NCBI GenBank assembly: GCA_947500005.1 | Contig: CANMQJ010000022.1 | Coordinates: forward strand, 23,147 to 87,146 | Source: an uncultured Paracoccaceae bacterium | Lineage (GTDB): Bacteria; Pseudomonadota; Alphaproteobacteria; Rhodobacterales; Rhodobacteraceae | Length of the DNA stretch: 64,000 nt | Reading direction: 5' to 3' | Shown: positions 1 through 9,341 of the stretch, in pieces | How the letters are laid out: each line of letters starts with the position of its first letter | Position numbering within the stretch: position 1 is the stretch's first letter | The notes under the pieces: model-generated | Seen by the model: the letters and a program-made list of their open reading frames with translations, nothing else | Told to the model about the DNA's origin: nothing | The model's database searches: none | Program-made: the position numbers and the translations under genes

Positions 1-27
1 TTCCGGCCCTTTCCTGTTCAATGCCCA

Positions 28-1113
28 TCAGCCATATCCCCTCGCTCTGCGGAGCCTGGTTTCCACCTTCCGCCCATATCGCGAAATGCTCGCGCATATT
101 GCAACGTAAATGGCGCCAGCAAAGACGTAGGCTTCGACGTAGAAGCCGATCCAGTTCGGGTCGGCAAGCGAGGCCTTGGCTGCACCCAGCAGATCCATCA
201 TCGCCACGATGACCACCAGAGAGGTGCTTTTTAAGGTTATGATAATCAGGCTGACAAAGGCAGGCAGCACCAGTTCGACCGCTTGCGGCAAAACGACCTT
301 GAACTGTGTATTCCAATAGCCGAGTCCCAGTGCAGCTGCGGCCTCGTACTGGCCCTTCGGTATCGCCTGCAAGCCTCCGCGAAGGACCTCGGCCATATAT
401 GCAGCCGTGAAGATGACGATGCCGATGATCACCCGCACCAGTCCGCTGGGGGAGAAGCCTTCGGGCAAAAGGAGCGGCATGGCGACCGAGGCCATGAACA
501 GGATGGAAATCAGCGGCACGCCGCGGATTATCTCGACATAGATGATGGCGGAGGTGCGGAACACCGGTAACCGCGATACCCGCGCCAGCGCCACGGGCAC
601 CGACAACAGCGCACCGAAGAAGACGCCGCAGACAGTCAGCAATATGGTCAGTGGCAACCCGCCCCAGTTGCTGCTGTCGATGAAGCGCAGCCCGAAGATG
701 CCGCCCCACATGAGGACACCATAGGCCAAAAGGCCGAGCGCCCAGCCTATGAGCAGTTTACGGGTCCAGAACAGCGGGTTCATCGACACAAGCACCAGCG
801 CCACCAGGATCAGCGTGGCGAGCATCGCCCGCCAGTGTTCCTCGTAGGGGTAGGTCGCGAAAAGGATTAGTCGCATCTTGGCATGGATGAAGGCCCAGCA
901 TGCACCGCCCTTGGGCGGACAGGCGTTCATGTCGGCACCACTCCATGTCGCGTCCAGCAAGGCCCAGGTCAGCAGAGGTGGAACCGCTTTGATGATCAGT
1001 GCCAGCATGGCAATGTTGAGCACCAGCCCCAGCGGCGATTTCACCTGTGCGCGAAGCCAGGCCTTCGGGCTGGTATTCGCCTCCGGGGGCAGCATCACGG
1101 TCCGTTCGGTCAT
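28..1113 (-). CDS. aapM: Polar amino-acid ABC transporter permease, AapM-like
   Basis: Inner-membrane permease of a general L-amino-acid importer of the AapJQMP/BztABCD type. The 361-residue protein has an N-terminal hydrophobic extension and a C-terminal core with the EAA-type loop (around ALGLGYWNTQFKVVLPQA) that docks on the ATPase. The start at 1113 is chosen because its ATG overlaps the stop of the upstream permease (ATGA, 1110-1113); an in-frame extension to 1209 would lie inside that gene. It is the third transporter gene of a minus-strand operon. The AapP-like ATPase expected next would lie just outside the window. Family is clear; the exact amino-acid substrate is not. Confidence 0.88.
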   Translation of the reverse strand: MTERTVMLPPEANTSPKAWLRAQVKSPLGLVLNIAMLALIIKAVPPLLTWALLDATWSGADMNACPPKGGACWAFIHAKMRLILFATYPYEEHWRAMLATLILVALVLVSMNPLFWTRKLLIGWALGLLAYGVLMWGGIFGLRFIDSSNWGGLPLTILLTVCGVFFGALLSVPVALARVSRLPVFRTSAIIYVEIIRGVPLISILFMASVAMPLLLPEGFSPSGLVRVIIGIVIFTAAYMAEVLRGGLQAIPKGQYEAAAALGLGYWNTQFKVVLPQAVELVLPAFVSLIIITLKSTSLVVIVAMMDLLGAAKASLADPNWIGFYVEAYVFAGAIYVAICASISRYGRKVETRLRRARGYG

Positions 1114-2291
1114 CGCGACACCAGTTCCGCGCGGGCATTGAACCAGTTCAGAAACAGCGACGTGCTGAGACTGATGGTCAGAAATACCAGCATGATGATC
1201 GAAATGCACTCGATGGACTGGCTGGTTTCGGCAAGCGTGACATTGGCCACCCGCACCAGCTCGGGATAGCCGATCGCAACGGCAAGCGAACTTTCCTTCG
1301 TAAGGTTCAGATAGTTATTGGAGATGGGCGGGATAATGATGCGCAGCGCTTGCGGGATCACCACCAGCCGCATTGCCTGTCCTCGCTTCAGGCCCAAGGC
1401 GGTCGCCGCCTCGGTCTGGCCCTTGGCCACGCCGAGGATGCCGCCACGGATCACTTCGGCGTTAAAGGCGGCCGTGTAGATCGTCAGCCCCAGAAGCAGC
1501 GCGAGAAACTCCGGTGTCAGCGTGATGCCGCCACGAAAGTTGAAACCCTTGAGTTGAGGCACATCCAGGCTGACGGTCGCGCCACTGAGCAGAAAGACCG
1601 CAAGAGCCGGACCAAGAAGCAAACCCCAGAAAGGCCAGGCGATGTTTCGTGCTGCCTTGTCGCGACTCTTCCACAGCAACAGGGAGACAGCCATCACCAA
1701 GCCGATCAGAAACGACAGCGCGATGGCTCCGCCGGCACCGCCGAAATCGAGTGCCGGTATGAACAGACCGCGATTGGAGAGATAGACGCCCTCGACCGGC
1801 GAAAGGGCCTGTTTCACACGCGGCAGACTTGTGGTCAGGAAAGCGTACCAGAAAATCAGCTGCATCAGCAGGGGGACGTTGCGCGCCGTCTCGATGTAGA
1901 GCCGACAGACACGGGCCACGACAGTGCTGGGCGAAAGCTGCCCCAGCGCAATGAAGAGGCCGAGAATGGTGGAAAGGAAGACGCCGAGAACGGCGACCTT
2001 CAAGGTGTTCAGAACACCGACGGCGAAGGCACGCAGATAGGTGTCGCCCGCACTGTAGTCGATCAGGCTTTCGCCAAGCTCGAAGGGGGCCTTCTCCAAC
2101 AGAAAGCCATAGCCGGACTTGACCGAGAGCCTGTCCAGGTTGCTTTGCAAGATCAGGCTCACGACGATGATCAGCACCGCAACAGCCACAAGGAAAAGCA
2201 GCTGCGCCAGTGTGGTGGGCCGCGTGAGCGCAGCAAAGACGCGCGCGCCGGGACGCGCGCCTCCCTGAATATGCGGGGACATTTCCGTCAC
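1110..2291 (-). CDS. aapQ: Polar amino-acid ABC transporter permease, AapQ-like
   Basis: First permease of the Aap/Bzt-type importer, 393 residues. It shows an N-terminal membrane segment, the long insert typical of AapQ/BztB, and the C-terminal EAA loop region (AATALGLKRGQAMRLVVIPQ). The longest reading starts with GTG at 2291, touching the stop of the binding-protein gene by one base. An ATG three codons downstream (2282) is an equally plausible start, since neither has a strong ribosome binding site. It pairs with the AapM-like permease to form the membrane channel. Confidence 0.88.
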   Translation of the reverse strand: MTEMSPHIQGGARPGARVFAALTRPTTLAQLLFLVAVAVLIIVVSLILQSNLDRLSVKSGYGFLLEKAPFELGESLIDYSAGDTYLRAFAVGVLNTLKVAVLGVFLSTILGLFIALGQLSPSTVVARVCRLYIETARNVPLLMQLIFWYAFLTTSLPRVKQALSPVEGVYLSNRGLFIPALDFGGAGGAIALSFLIGLVMAVSLLLWKSRDKAARNIAWPFWGLLLGPALAVFLLSGATVSLDVPQLKGFNFRGGITLTPEFLALLLGLTIYTAAFNAEVIRGGILGVAKGQTEAATALGLKRGQAMRLVVIPQALRIIIPPISNNYLNLTKESSLAVAIGYPELVRVANVTLAETSQSIECISIIMLVFLTISLSTSLFLNWFNARAELVSR

Positions 2292-3307
2292 TACTGCCAG
2301 CCTGGCGAGATGAGCACGCCGCCGTCGCGGGGCAGGGCATTCAGACCGCGTTCGACACCAAGCGGAGAATCCTTGCCAAGGTTCCGGTCATAGAACTCGC
2401 CGAAATTGCCGACCGCCTTGATCACATTGACCATCCAGTCGTTGGAAACACCGAGGCCTTCGCCCACCGTGCCCTCGGTGCCCAGGAACCGTTTCACGTT
2501 CGGGTCCGTGGCCGTGGCGACCATTTCATCGACGTTGTCCTGGGTGATGCCCAATTCCTCGGCGGTGATCATCCCGTAGTGCATCCATTGCAGCACTTCA
2601 CGCAGGCGAGGCGAGCCTTCGCGGATCACCGGGGCCTCGTAGGATTTCGAGATGATGTCGTCCAGGATGACGTGATCTTCCGCCTCGCCCGAGCGCAGGC
2701 GCCGGATCGCCATATAGGGCGGCTCTTGAGTCACCGCATCGCAGCGGCCGCCGAAATACATTGGATACATCTGGTCGCTGCCATCCGCGGCGACAGGGGT
2801 GAAGCTCATGCCCTTGAAGGAAAAGTAATCGGCCAGATACCGCTCCTGTGCGGAGCCGCCGAGCACACAGATCGTGGCGCCGTCCAGATCATCGACGCTG
2901 GTCACGCCGCTGTCCTTGGAGACCATGAAGCCTTGACCGGTCAAGTGATTGGGGCCGATGAAGTCATAGCCCAGAGTGGTCTCCCGTGAGATGGTTTGGG
3001 TGACCGAGCGCGAAAGAATGTCAATCTCGCCCGAATCGAGGGCCGGAAATTTTTGCGGTCCGGTAAGGGACACCAGCTTCAGCTTGCTGGCGTCCCCCAG
3101 GATGGCGGCAGCTGCAGCCTTGCAGAAATCCACGTCATAGCCGCTCCATTCGCCCTTGTCGTTCAGGTAGCCGACGCCGGGCAGATAGTTCAGGGTGCCG
3201 CACGACAGTTCTCCGCGCTCCTTGATGTCGTCCAGCAGGTCGGCATGAGATGCGGTTGCACCTGTAATAGCCAGCAATGCAGAGGCTGCTATGAGTCTAA
3301 AGGACAT
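2291..3307 (-). CDS. aapJ: Periplasmic amino-acid-binding protein, AapJ-like
   Basis: Periplasmic receptor that delivers amino acids to the Aap-type permeases. The 338-residue protein begins with a Sec signal peptide (MSFRLIAASALLAITGATA, cut after SHA) followed by a type 3 solute-binding fold with the usual early motif GTLNYLPGVGYLNDKGEW. The start at 3307 is preceded by GGGAGA six bases upstream; the longer in-frame extension to 3862 is antisense overlap with the CoA-transferase gene. It is the first transporter gene after the CoA-transferase. A 137-base gap with an operator-like motif in front suggests its own promoter. Presence of this transporter beside an aminotransferase and a semialdehyde dehydrogenase points to uptake of an amino acid such as GABA, 5-aminovalerate or a beta-amino acid. 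Confidence 0.88.
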   Translation of the reverse strand: MSFRLIAASALLAITGATASHADLLDDIKERGELSCGTLNYLPGVGYLNDKGEWSGYDVDFCKAAAAAILGDASKLKLVSLTGPQKFPALDSGEIDILSRSVTQTISRETTLGYDFIGPNHLTGQGFMVSKDSGVTSVDDLDGATICVLGGSAQERYLADYFSFKGMSFTPVAADGSDQMYPMYFGGRCDAVTQEPPYMAIRRLRSGEAEDHVILDDIISKSYEAPVIREGSPRLREVLQWMHYGMITAEELGITQDNVDEMVATATDPNVKRFLGTEGTVGEGLGVSNDWMVNVIKAVGNFGEFYDRNLGKDSPLGVERGLNALPRDGGVLISPGWQ

Positions 3308-3374
3308 GGATATCTCCCTGTATTCGTCCTGTTGAAAGCGTTTCCCGGTTGCTTGCGCACGCAGGCTCCGGTTG

Positions 3375-3398
3375 TGATATTTTGTATTTGATATAACA
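3375..3398 (-). promoter_or_regulatory. Putative operator with repeated TGATAT, upstream of aapJ
   Basis: The plus strand reads TGATAT at 3375-3380 and TGATATAACA at 3389-3398, 14 bases apart. The same TGATATAACA recurs at 6177-6186 before the dehydrogenase gene. Both copies sit 35-90 bases before a start codon, in AT-rich gaps of a GC-rich region, so a shared regulator site is likely. A TTGACC reading toward aapJ lies just upstream on the minus strand and could be a -35 element. Confidence 0.5.
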
Positions 3399-3444
3399 AA
3401 AGACAGATTTCGATTCCGGTCAACCCTCTTGACCGCAGAAGGCA

Positions 3445-4701
3445 TCAGACAATGCCTTTTTCCCTCAGCCCGGCGATCTGATCGGGGCTGAGGCCGAGGT
3501 CTCGCACCAAGACAGTTTCGGTATCGGCCCCGAGTGCCGGGGGAGCAGAGCGGTAGCTGGCGGGGGGGTCGCTCATCCTCACAGGATAGGCGATGGTCGG
3601 CACCCGGGTTCCGTCTTCGCGGCGAAGATCGACCCGCATGCCCATATGCTGGACTTGTGGGTCGGAAAAGACCTCGGGAATCGTGTTGATCGGTGCGCAC
3701 GGCACGCCAGCGGCCTCCAGCTTGGTCAGAAGCGCATCGCGCGGCCAAGCGGCAAGGGTCTGTTCGAAGATGGTTTCGATTGCGGTGCGATTGATCACCC
3801 GTAGTTCGTTGGTACGAAAACGGGTGTCGTCGATCAATTCTTCCATGCCAAGTGCCGTGCAAAGCCGCGCATATTGGTCATCGTTGCCGCAGGTTATGAT
3901 GACATGGCCGTTTTCCGCGGCAACAACACGGTAGGGCACGATGGTGGGATGCTCGTTCCCAATGCGCCCCGGCGTCTCTACGCTGATGAGAAAGGACGCC
4001 CCCTGATTGGCCAGCATGCTCACCTGACTCGCCAGAAGTGCGCAGTCGAGATGCTGGCCCTTGCCCGTGGTATTGCGCCAATGCAGCGCAGCAAGAATTG
4101 AGGTGGCCGCATACATGCCGGTAAACAAGTCGCAGATCGCTACGCCCGCCCGCGTCGGTTCGCTGCCGGGTTTGCCTTCGGCGGGGCCAGTGATGCTCAT
4201 CAACCCGGCCATGCCCTGGGCAACAAAATCATAGCCGGGGCGGTGCGCATAGGGCCCGGTCTGGCTAAACCCTGTGATCGAACAGTAGATGAGCGCCGGG
4301 TTTTCGGCGCGCAGGCTTTCGTAATCTAAACCGTATTTCTTCAGCCCGCCCAGCTTGAAATTCTCGATGAGCACATCCGCCCCTCGTGCCATGGCGCGGA
4401 CGATCTCGGCCCCTTCAGGGGTAGCAAAGTTCAGCGAGACGGAGCGCTTGTTGCGGTTGCAGCAGGTGAAATAGGCCCCGTCCTTCGTAATGCCGTCGGG
4501 GGCCTTCAGGAAGGGAGGGCCCCAGTGGCGGGTGTCGTCGCCGGTGCCGGGGCGTTCGATTTTCAGAACCTCCGCGCCGAGATCGGCCAGAACTTGCGCC
4601 GACCAGGGGCCCGCAAGCACCCGGCTGAGGTCCAGCACCTTTATGCCGTCGAGCGCCAGTGGCCTGTGTTCCTTCCTCTTTTCCTCTCCGTTGACCGACA
4701 T
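3445..4701 (-). CDS. Type III (CaiB/BaiF) acyl-CoA transferase
   Basis: Moves CoA between a carboxylic acid and an acyl-CoA donor through an aspartyl-CoA intermediate. The 418-residue protein has the family opening GIKVLDLSRVLAGPWSAQ, the substrate-binding NRNKRS block and the presumed catalytic Asp in VAICDLFTG. Its start overlaps the dehydrogenase stop (TGATG), so the two are translationally coupled. Placed beside a semialdehyde dehydrogenase and a former aminotransferase, it may activate the dicarboxylate they produce, for example succinate or glutarate, with formation of glutaryl-CoA as one option. That substrate is inference. Confidence 0.85.
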   Translation of the reverse strand: MSVNGEEKRKEHRPLALDGIKVLDLSRVLAGPWSAQVLADLGAEVLKIERPGTGDDTRHWGPPFLKAPDGITKDGAYFTCCNRNKRSVSLNFATPEGAEIVRAMARGADVLIENFKLGGLKKYGLDYESLRAENPALIYCSITGFSQTGPYAHRPGYDFVAQGMAGLMSITGPAEGKPGSEPTRAGVAICDLFTGMYAATSILAALHWRNTTGKGQHLDCALLASQVSMLANQGASFLISVETPGRIGNEHPTIVPYRVVAAENGHVIITCGNDDQYARLCTALGMEELIDDTRFRTNELRVINRTAIETIFEQTLAAWPRDALLTKLEAAGVPCAPINTIPEVFSDPQVQHMGMRVDLRREDGTRVPTIAYPVRMSDPPASYRSAPPALGADTETVLVRDLGLSPDQIAGLREKGIV

Positions 4702-6143
4702 CAGAGCGCCAGTTCGTTGACGAGCTTGGTGCGCTGATACGGCTCGATCCCCTCGGAGCCGCCTTCGGATCCATAGCCGCTTTCGTCTACCCCGCCGAAG
4801 GGCGCCTCGGGCAGGGAAACGGCAGGCTGGTTGATGGCAATCATGCCGGCATTCAGCTTTTGCTGAAGATAGAGCGAACTGGCATGGCTGCGGGTGAAGG
4901 CATAGGCCGCCAGCCCGACCGGAAGGCGGTTTGCTTCGGCCACGGCGGCTTCCAGATCCTCGACCGGGGAAACCAGCGCCAGGGGGCCGAAAGGCTCTTC
5001 GTTCATCGCGCGCATCTGCGACGTGGCGTCGGCCACAACCGTGGGTTCAAAGAAACTCCGATCACCCGCCTTGCCACCAGTCGTCACCTTCGCGCCCTTG
5101 GAGACGGCATCGTCGATCAGCGCATTCATGAATTCCACCCGGCGGCCAGCGATCAGCGGGCCCATGTCCGTGTCCTCCTCCAGGCCGTTGCCCAGGCGCG
5201 TGGCGGCCATCGCCTCCGAAAAGCCGTCCAGGAAATCAGCGTACACAGCCTTTTCAACAAGAAAGCGCGTGGGCGAGATGCACACCTGGCCTGCGTTGCG
5301 GGTTTTGGTTTTGGCCATCATGGCTATTGCGGCGTCAAGATCGCAATCGGCGGCAATCACCACTGGCGCATGGCCGCCCAGTTCCATGGTGCAACGCTTG
5401 AGGGTGCTGGCAGCCAGTACACTGAGGTGTTTGCCGAGCTCAGTGGAGCCAGTCAGCGAGACCTTGCGCGGCACGGGCGAGGCCAGAAGATGGCGCGAGA
5501 TCATGTCCGGCACACCGAAGACCAGATTCAGGACACCGTCCGGCAGCCCGGCGTCCTGTAAGCAGCGGGCGATTTCGATGCAGGTACCGGGCGTTTCCTC
5601 GCTTGCCTTGAGGATCAGTGAACAACCCGCCGCCACCGGTCCGGCGATCTTGCGGATAACATTGGTGCCGGGGAAGTTCCAGGCGGCGAAGGCAACGCAT
5701 GGTCCGACGGGTTCATGCAGCACATGGGTGCGCAGGTTGGGCGCGCGGGCCGGAATGATGCGACCATATGCACGCCGGGCTTCCTCTCCGTACCATTTCA
5801 GAGTGTCCGCGACGAAGGTGATTTCCAGTTCCGCCTCCGCCAGTGGCTTGCCGTTTTCGAGCGTGAGTATTCGGGAAATGCGGGCATGGCGCTCTCGCAG
5901 AAGTATGACGGCCCGGTCAATCACTGCCTGCCGTTCGTGGACTGGCGTAAGCGACCAGATTTCGAAACCCGCCTGGCTGGCAGCGATTGCCTCGTCGAGG
6001 TCTTGCGCAGTCGCATGGGGCAGTTGGCCCAGCTCTTCGCCGGTTGCCGGGTTTATGACTGGTTCCGCTTTGCCATCTGCGCCCTGCCGCCAGCGGCCTC
6101 CGATCAGCAATTCCAACTGTGCGTAGCCTTTGGTGTCAGCCAT
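4701..6143 (-). CDS. NAD(P)-dependent succinate-semialdehyde-type dehydrogenase
   Basis: Aldehyde dehydrogenase superfamily enzyme of 480 residues, closest in motif pattern to succinate/glutarate semialdehyde dehydrogenases. It has the cofactor-binding stretch AAWNFPGTN, the general base Glu in MELGGHAPV and the catalytic Cys in NAGQVCISPTR, all intact. The start at 6143 has an AGGAAAA ribosome binding site. It is the first intact gene of the operon and is preceded by a TGATATAACA operator-like site at 6177-6186. It would oxidise the semialdehyde released by the adjacent, now broken, aminotransferase, feeding the coupled CoA-transferase. Confidence 0.87.
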   Translation of the reverse strand: MADTKGYAQLELLIGGRWRQGADGKAEPVINPATGEELGQLPHATAQDLDEAIAASQAGFEIWSLTPVHERQAVIDRAVILLRERHARISRILTLENGKPLAEAELEITFVADTLKWYGEEARRAYGRIIPARAPNLRTHVLHEPVGPCVAFAAWNFPGTNVIRKIAGPVAAGCSLILKASEETPGTCIEIARCLQDAGLPDGVLNLVFGVPDMISRHLLASPVPRKVSLTGSTELGKHLSVLAASTLKRCTMELGGHAPVVIAADCDLDAAIAMMAKTKTRNAGQVCISPTRFLVEKAVYADFLDGFSEAMAATRLGNGLEEDTDMGPLIAGRRVEFMNALIDDAVSKGAKVTTGGKAGDRSFFEPTVVADATSQMRAMNEEPFGPLALVSPVEDLEAAVAEANRLPVGLAAYAFTRSHASSLYLQQKLNAGMIAINQPAVSLPEAPFGGVDESGYGSEGGSEGIEPYQRTKLVNELAL

Positions 6144-6169
6144 GAGATGATTTTCCTGAACTTGCAGTT

Positions 6170-6186
6170 TGATATGTGATATAACA
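6170..6186 (-). promoter_or_regulatory. Second copy of the TGATAT-type operator, upstream of the dehydrogenase
   Basis: The plus strand carries TGATAT at 6170-6175 and TGATATAACA at 6177-6186, a 7-base step against 14 in the copy before aapJ. MocR-type regulators commonly bind direct repeats, and a broken MocR gene lies 1.3 kb away, so this is a candidate site for that lost regulator. Confidence 0.5.
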
Positions 6187-6248
6187 TTTAGGGTTTTGGT
6201 GACCCTGTAAAGACGGAATGACTGGCTGCGGGTCTGGGCCTTGGTGGA

Positions 6249-7531
6249 TCAGCGTTCCAGCAGATCCTGGAAAGAGCGTTCAAAGGCGCTGAAGATCGTG
6301 TCTACATCCGCCATGGACAGGCAGAGTGGTGGCACGATGCGCAGCACGTTCTTCATTTTGCCGGATTTGAACAGAATTTGGACAGAACAAGCCCGTGAGC
6401 GCGCGTTCGCTCGAAAACAAAGGCCGTCTCTTCCGGTGCGGGTTCTTTGGTTTCTCGGTTCTTCACCAACTCGATCGCTTGCATGAAGCCAGTGCCGCGC
6501 ACGTCGCCGATGATGTCGTGGCGGTCCATCATGCCTTTCAGGCGCCGGTGCAGTTCTGCGCCGACGGTGCAGGCGTTGTCCACCATGCCTTCGTCCTCGA
6601 TCACTTCAGCACCGCGCGGCCCGCGGCACAAGCCACCGGATTGGCGCCATAGGTGTGGAACAGCAGCTTTTTGCCCATCGGCTCTGCCACCTCCCGCCGC
6701 GCCACGACCGCGCCCAGCGGAATTCCATTGCCGATGCCTTTCTTGCCGAATCCTGACTGCACCTCGTCCACGATCAAGAGCCCGCCATGCGCCCGCACCC
6801 GTTCCGCCGCGCGCTTGATGTAGCCTTCGGGCTTCTCGAAAATCCCGCCGTAGCCCTGAACCGGCTCCACAATCATCCCGGCCAGATGACCCGATGTTGC
6901 TGTAGAGATGCTACGGTCCAGTTCGTCCAGATACGGTTGCGTGCCGGGCCCGAAAATCCCGCGATACTGATTTGGATCAGCTACGAAGGTGATGTTGGAC
7001 AGCCGCCCGATATTGTGCCGGAAGCCCTGCACCCCGGTCAGTGCCTGCGCGCCATAGGTTGCCCCGTGGTAGAATTGCGGAGCGCGATCATATCTTGGTT
7101 TCCGGTTGCGGCGCGCGCCATCATCATGGCGAGGTCAATCGCTTCGGTGCCGGAGTTGGTGAAATGAGCAACCCAATCATGGCCTGCGGGCATGGTAGCG
7201 GCCAACTCTTCTGCGAAATGTGCCGGAACCGGGTGATAGAAATTGGTGGTGCAATGCGTAAGCTGGGCCATCTGCTCCTGCACCGCGGCCACCACCGCCG
7301 GATGGGCATGGCCAACGCTGATGCAGAGGCTCATTCCCAAAAGGTCAATCAGCTTGTTGCCCTTTTCGTCCCAGACGTACTGCATCTCGCCGCGTTTGAG
7401 GATCAGCGGGGTCTGGTAAGGAACAAAGGCCCGTTGTGAGGCGGCATAGTAGGTATCGTGTTTCTTGATGGTTTCGTCCGTCTCCCATGTCCCGGGCTGC
7501 GGGGCAGGGCGGGCGAAAAGTAAGGGACAGT
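6249..7531 (-). pseudogene. Decayed class III aminotransferase (AGXT2-like)
   Basis: PLP-dependent omega-aminotransferase related to alanine-glyoxylate/beta-alanine transaminases, broken by several lesions. Three readable pieces follow on the minus strand: an N-terminal part (about 7500-7072, with QYVWDEKGNKLIDLLG and FTNSGTEAIDLAMMMARA), a middle part (about 7071-6604, with MIVEPVQGYGG and LLIVDEVQSGFG) and a C-terminal part (6603-6249, ending NVLRIVPPLCLSMADVD). A base is missing near 7072 and another near 6604. An 11-bp near-tandem duplication sits at about 6365-6387. Roughly 20 codons are also missing between the DEVQSGFG block and KGIGNG, although the PLP lysine itself remains. The true start cannot be placed; reading begins right after the MocR stop. 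Confidence 0.8.
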
Positions 7532-8955
7532 TCAGTCTTGTTGCGATGCACGGATCTCTTCCGCAACGATGCGGATACCCGGTTCAATGGATTTCAGCGC
7601 CATAGGGCAAAGCCGATGCGGAACCGGCCTTGGCCCATGGCAGGGTCGGCAAAGAAGATCGGGCCGTTGTCCAGCAGCGCCCTGCGCGGCCTGAGGCGGC
7701 TTTCCAGCGACGCGGTGTCAAGATTCTGTGGCCCCACCAGCCAGAAACAGGTGCCCCCTTCCGAAACGGACGTTGCATAGCCCGGAAGATATGTTTCCAG
7801 CGCGCTGTGCATGGCTTCCCAAATGCGCCATGGCATCCTGAATCATCGCCGGCGGATGGCGGAGCATGGCACGCCGGATCGCCTTGGCCTCCCGGATGAT
7901 GTCGGGATGCGCCACCATGAAGCCAAGTCGCAGCCCGGGCGAGACCGTTTTGGACAGGCTGCCGGTGTAGATCACCCGGCTGTCCGGGTTGAGACTTCGG
8001 ATTGGAGGAAAACGATCGCGCCGGTAGTTCATCTCCGCCTCGTAGTCATCTTCTATGATTGCTATGCCGCGCTGAACGGCCCCGTCCAGCAACTGCTTGC
8101 GGGGTTCAGCGACATGGTTACCCCTGTCGGGAATTGATGCGATGGAGTACAGTAGACTGCCTTGCAATCCCTCGGGACAAGGCCGGGAACCAACCCCTGC
8201 GCATCTACTGGCGCCGCGGCCACGGGGTTGCCGGACAGCGTGAAGGCATTTCGTGCTTCGGGATAGCCCGGATCTTCGACAGCAATCGCACCCGGCGCAT
8301 CTCGAAAAAGCAAGCCGAGGATGAATGACGCGTTCTGTGCGCCCGAGGTGATCAGGATCTCCTCCGGAGGCAGTTTGAGGCCGCGATAGCTCAATAGCCG
8401 GCAGCGCAGCTGTTCCACCAGATCCGCGCTGTCCTCGCTTCCCGCGTCGCCGCTCCAGACCGGCAAGCGGCGGGCGTTGAGCGCAAGTCGCGTGCATTCA
8501 CGCCAAGCTTGAACCGGGAACATGCTGGGATCGATCTGGTTGTAGAGGAACGGATAGGGGTAGCGGCTCCAGTCGGTGGGCTGTTCGATCTTGCGCAAGG
8601 AGGACGGTCGCTCTGTCCCTGTCCCCAGCAGATGCGCGACCGACAGTTCCGGAACGGAGTTTGTTCGCGCAAAGCCCGCGGAAGGCGTGCTTTCCAAACT
8701 CACGAAAAAGCCACTCCGATCCCTCACGGTCACCAGGCCCAAATCCGCCAGCTTGCCATAGGCGGCAAAAACCGTGTTGCGCGAAACACCCAGCTGTCTT
8801 GCCAGAGCCCGGCAAGATGGCAGGGGTTGCCCGGGACCGACGGTGCGGTCGGCAATGGCTTCGCCCAAGGGTAAAGGCATCGGATTTCGCAAGGCGGAAG
8901 GATCTGGTGCGCTGGCGGTGGCGTTTCTGGCGGAACATGCTGGCAGTTTGGTCAT
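7532..8955 (-). pseudogene. Decayed MocR-type regulator (GntR winged helix plus aminotransferase-like domain)
   Basis: Transcription factor family that joins a GntR DNA-binding domain to an aminotransferase-fold sensor. The N-terminal part is readable (LPSCRALARQLGVSRNTV, then LVTVRDRSGFFV), as are core blocks such as EEILITSGAQNASF, AIIEDDYEAEMNYRRD and IYTGSLSKTVSPGLRLGF. The frame is lost by one missing base near 8118 and another near 7606, where restoring a base gives GFALMALKSIEPGIR. About 30 codons are deleted near 7830. The last readable codons end RIVAEEIRASQQD at 7532. The start at 8955 is a guess. It would have controlled the adjacent amino-acid operon. Confidence 0.8.
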
Positions 8956-8999
8956 GCGTGAAAAGAGAGCGCTGAGCCCGGCGCGAGATTTGAACCCAC

Positions 9000-9310
9000 C
9001 CATGTTCTTCTCGCGTCCCCGTTTCCGTCGGCCGCGCGCCGCCAACGGTGGAAGCGCTCCTTGATCCGGATGATGACCTCATCAAGATGCCATTTGTTGG
9101 CCGGAGCCGGGCGGTCGCGTCGGATCTTGGCGGCGAACTGGTGCCCGAAGCGGTCAACGCAATCACGGATCGTCTCATATGAAACCGTGATGCGGCATGC
9201 CGCCAGGCGGTCTTCCGCGTCGCGAAGACTCACGGCGAAACGATGATAGGCCCAGACATCGTATGACCGGAGGCTACCGGGCGGAACAGCCCCAGCAACC
9301 TGACAGTGCC
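9000..9310 (-). mobile_element. IS6-family transposase remnant, N-terminal part with left terminal repeat
   Basis: Minus-strand fragment reading LRSYDVWAYHRFAV, LAACRITVSYETIRD and ANKWHLDEVII, the N-terminal and first catalytic Asp region of IS6/IS26-like transposases. It stops after about 100 residues and then runs into the MocR region. The outer end, 9293-9310, is a terminal repeat reading GGCACTGTCAGGTTGCTG on the minus strand. It lies 31 bases beyond the stop of the quinone-oxidoreductase-like gene. Confidence 0.78.
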
Positions 9311-9341
9311 GTGCCGCTTCCGGTCTGAAGACTCCTGGCCC

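Noticed and set aside
1047..2393. Long plus-strand open frame of 448 codons opposite the AapQ-like gene
   Set aside because: Arg/Gln-rich antisense frame caused by high GC; the minus-strand permease has clear family motifs.
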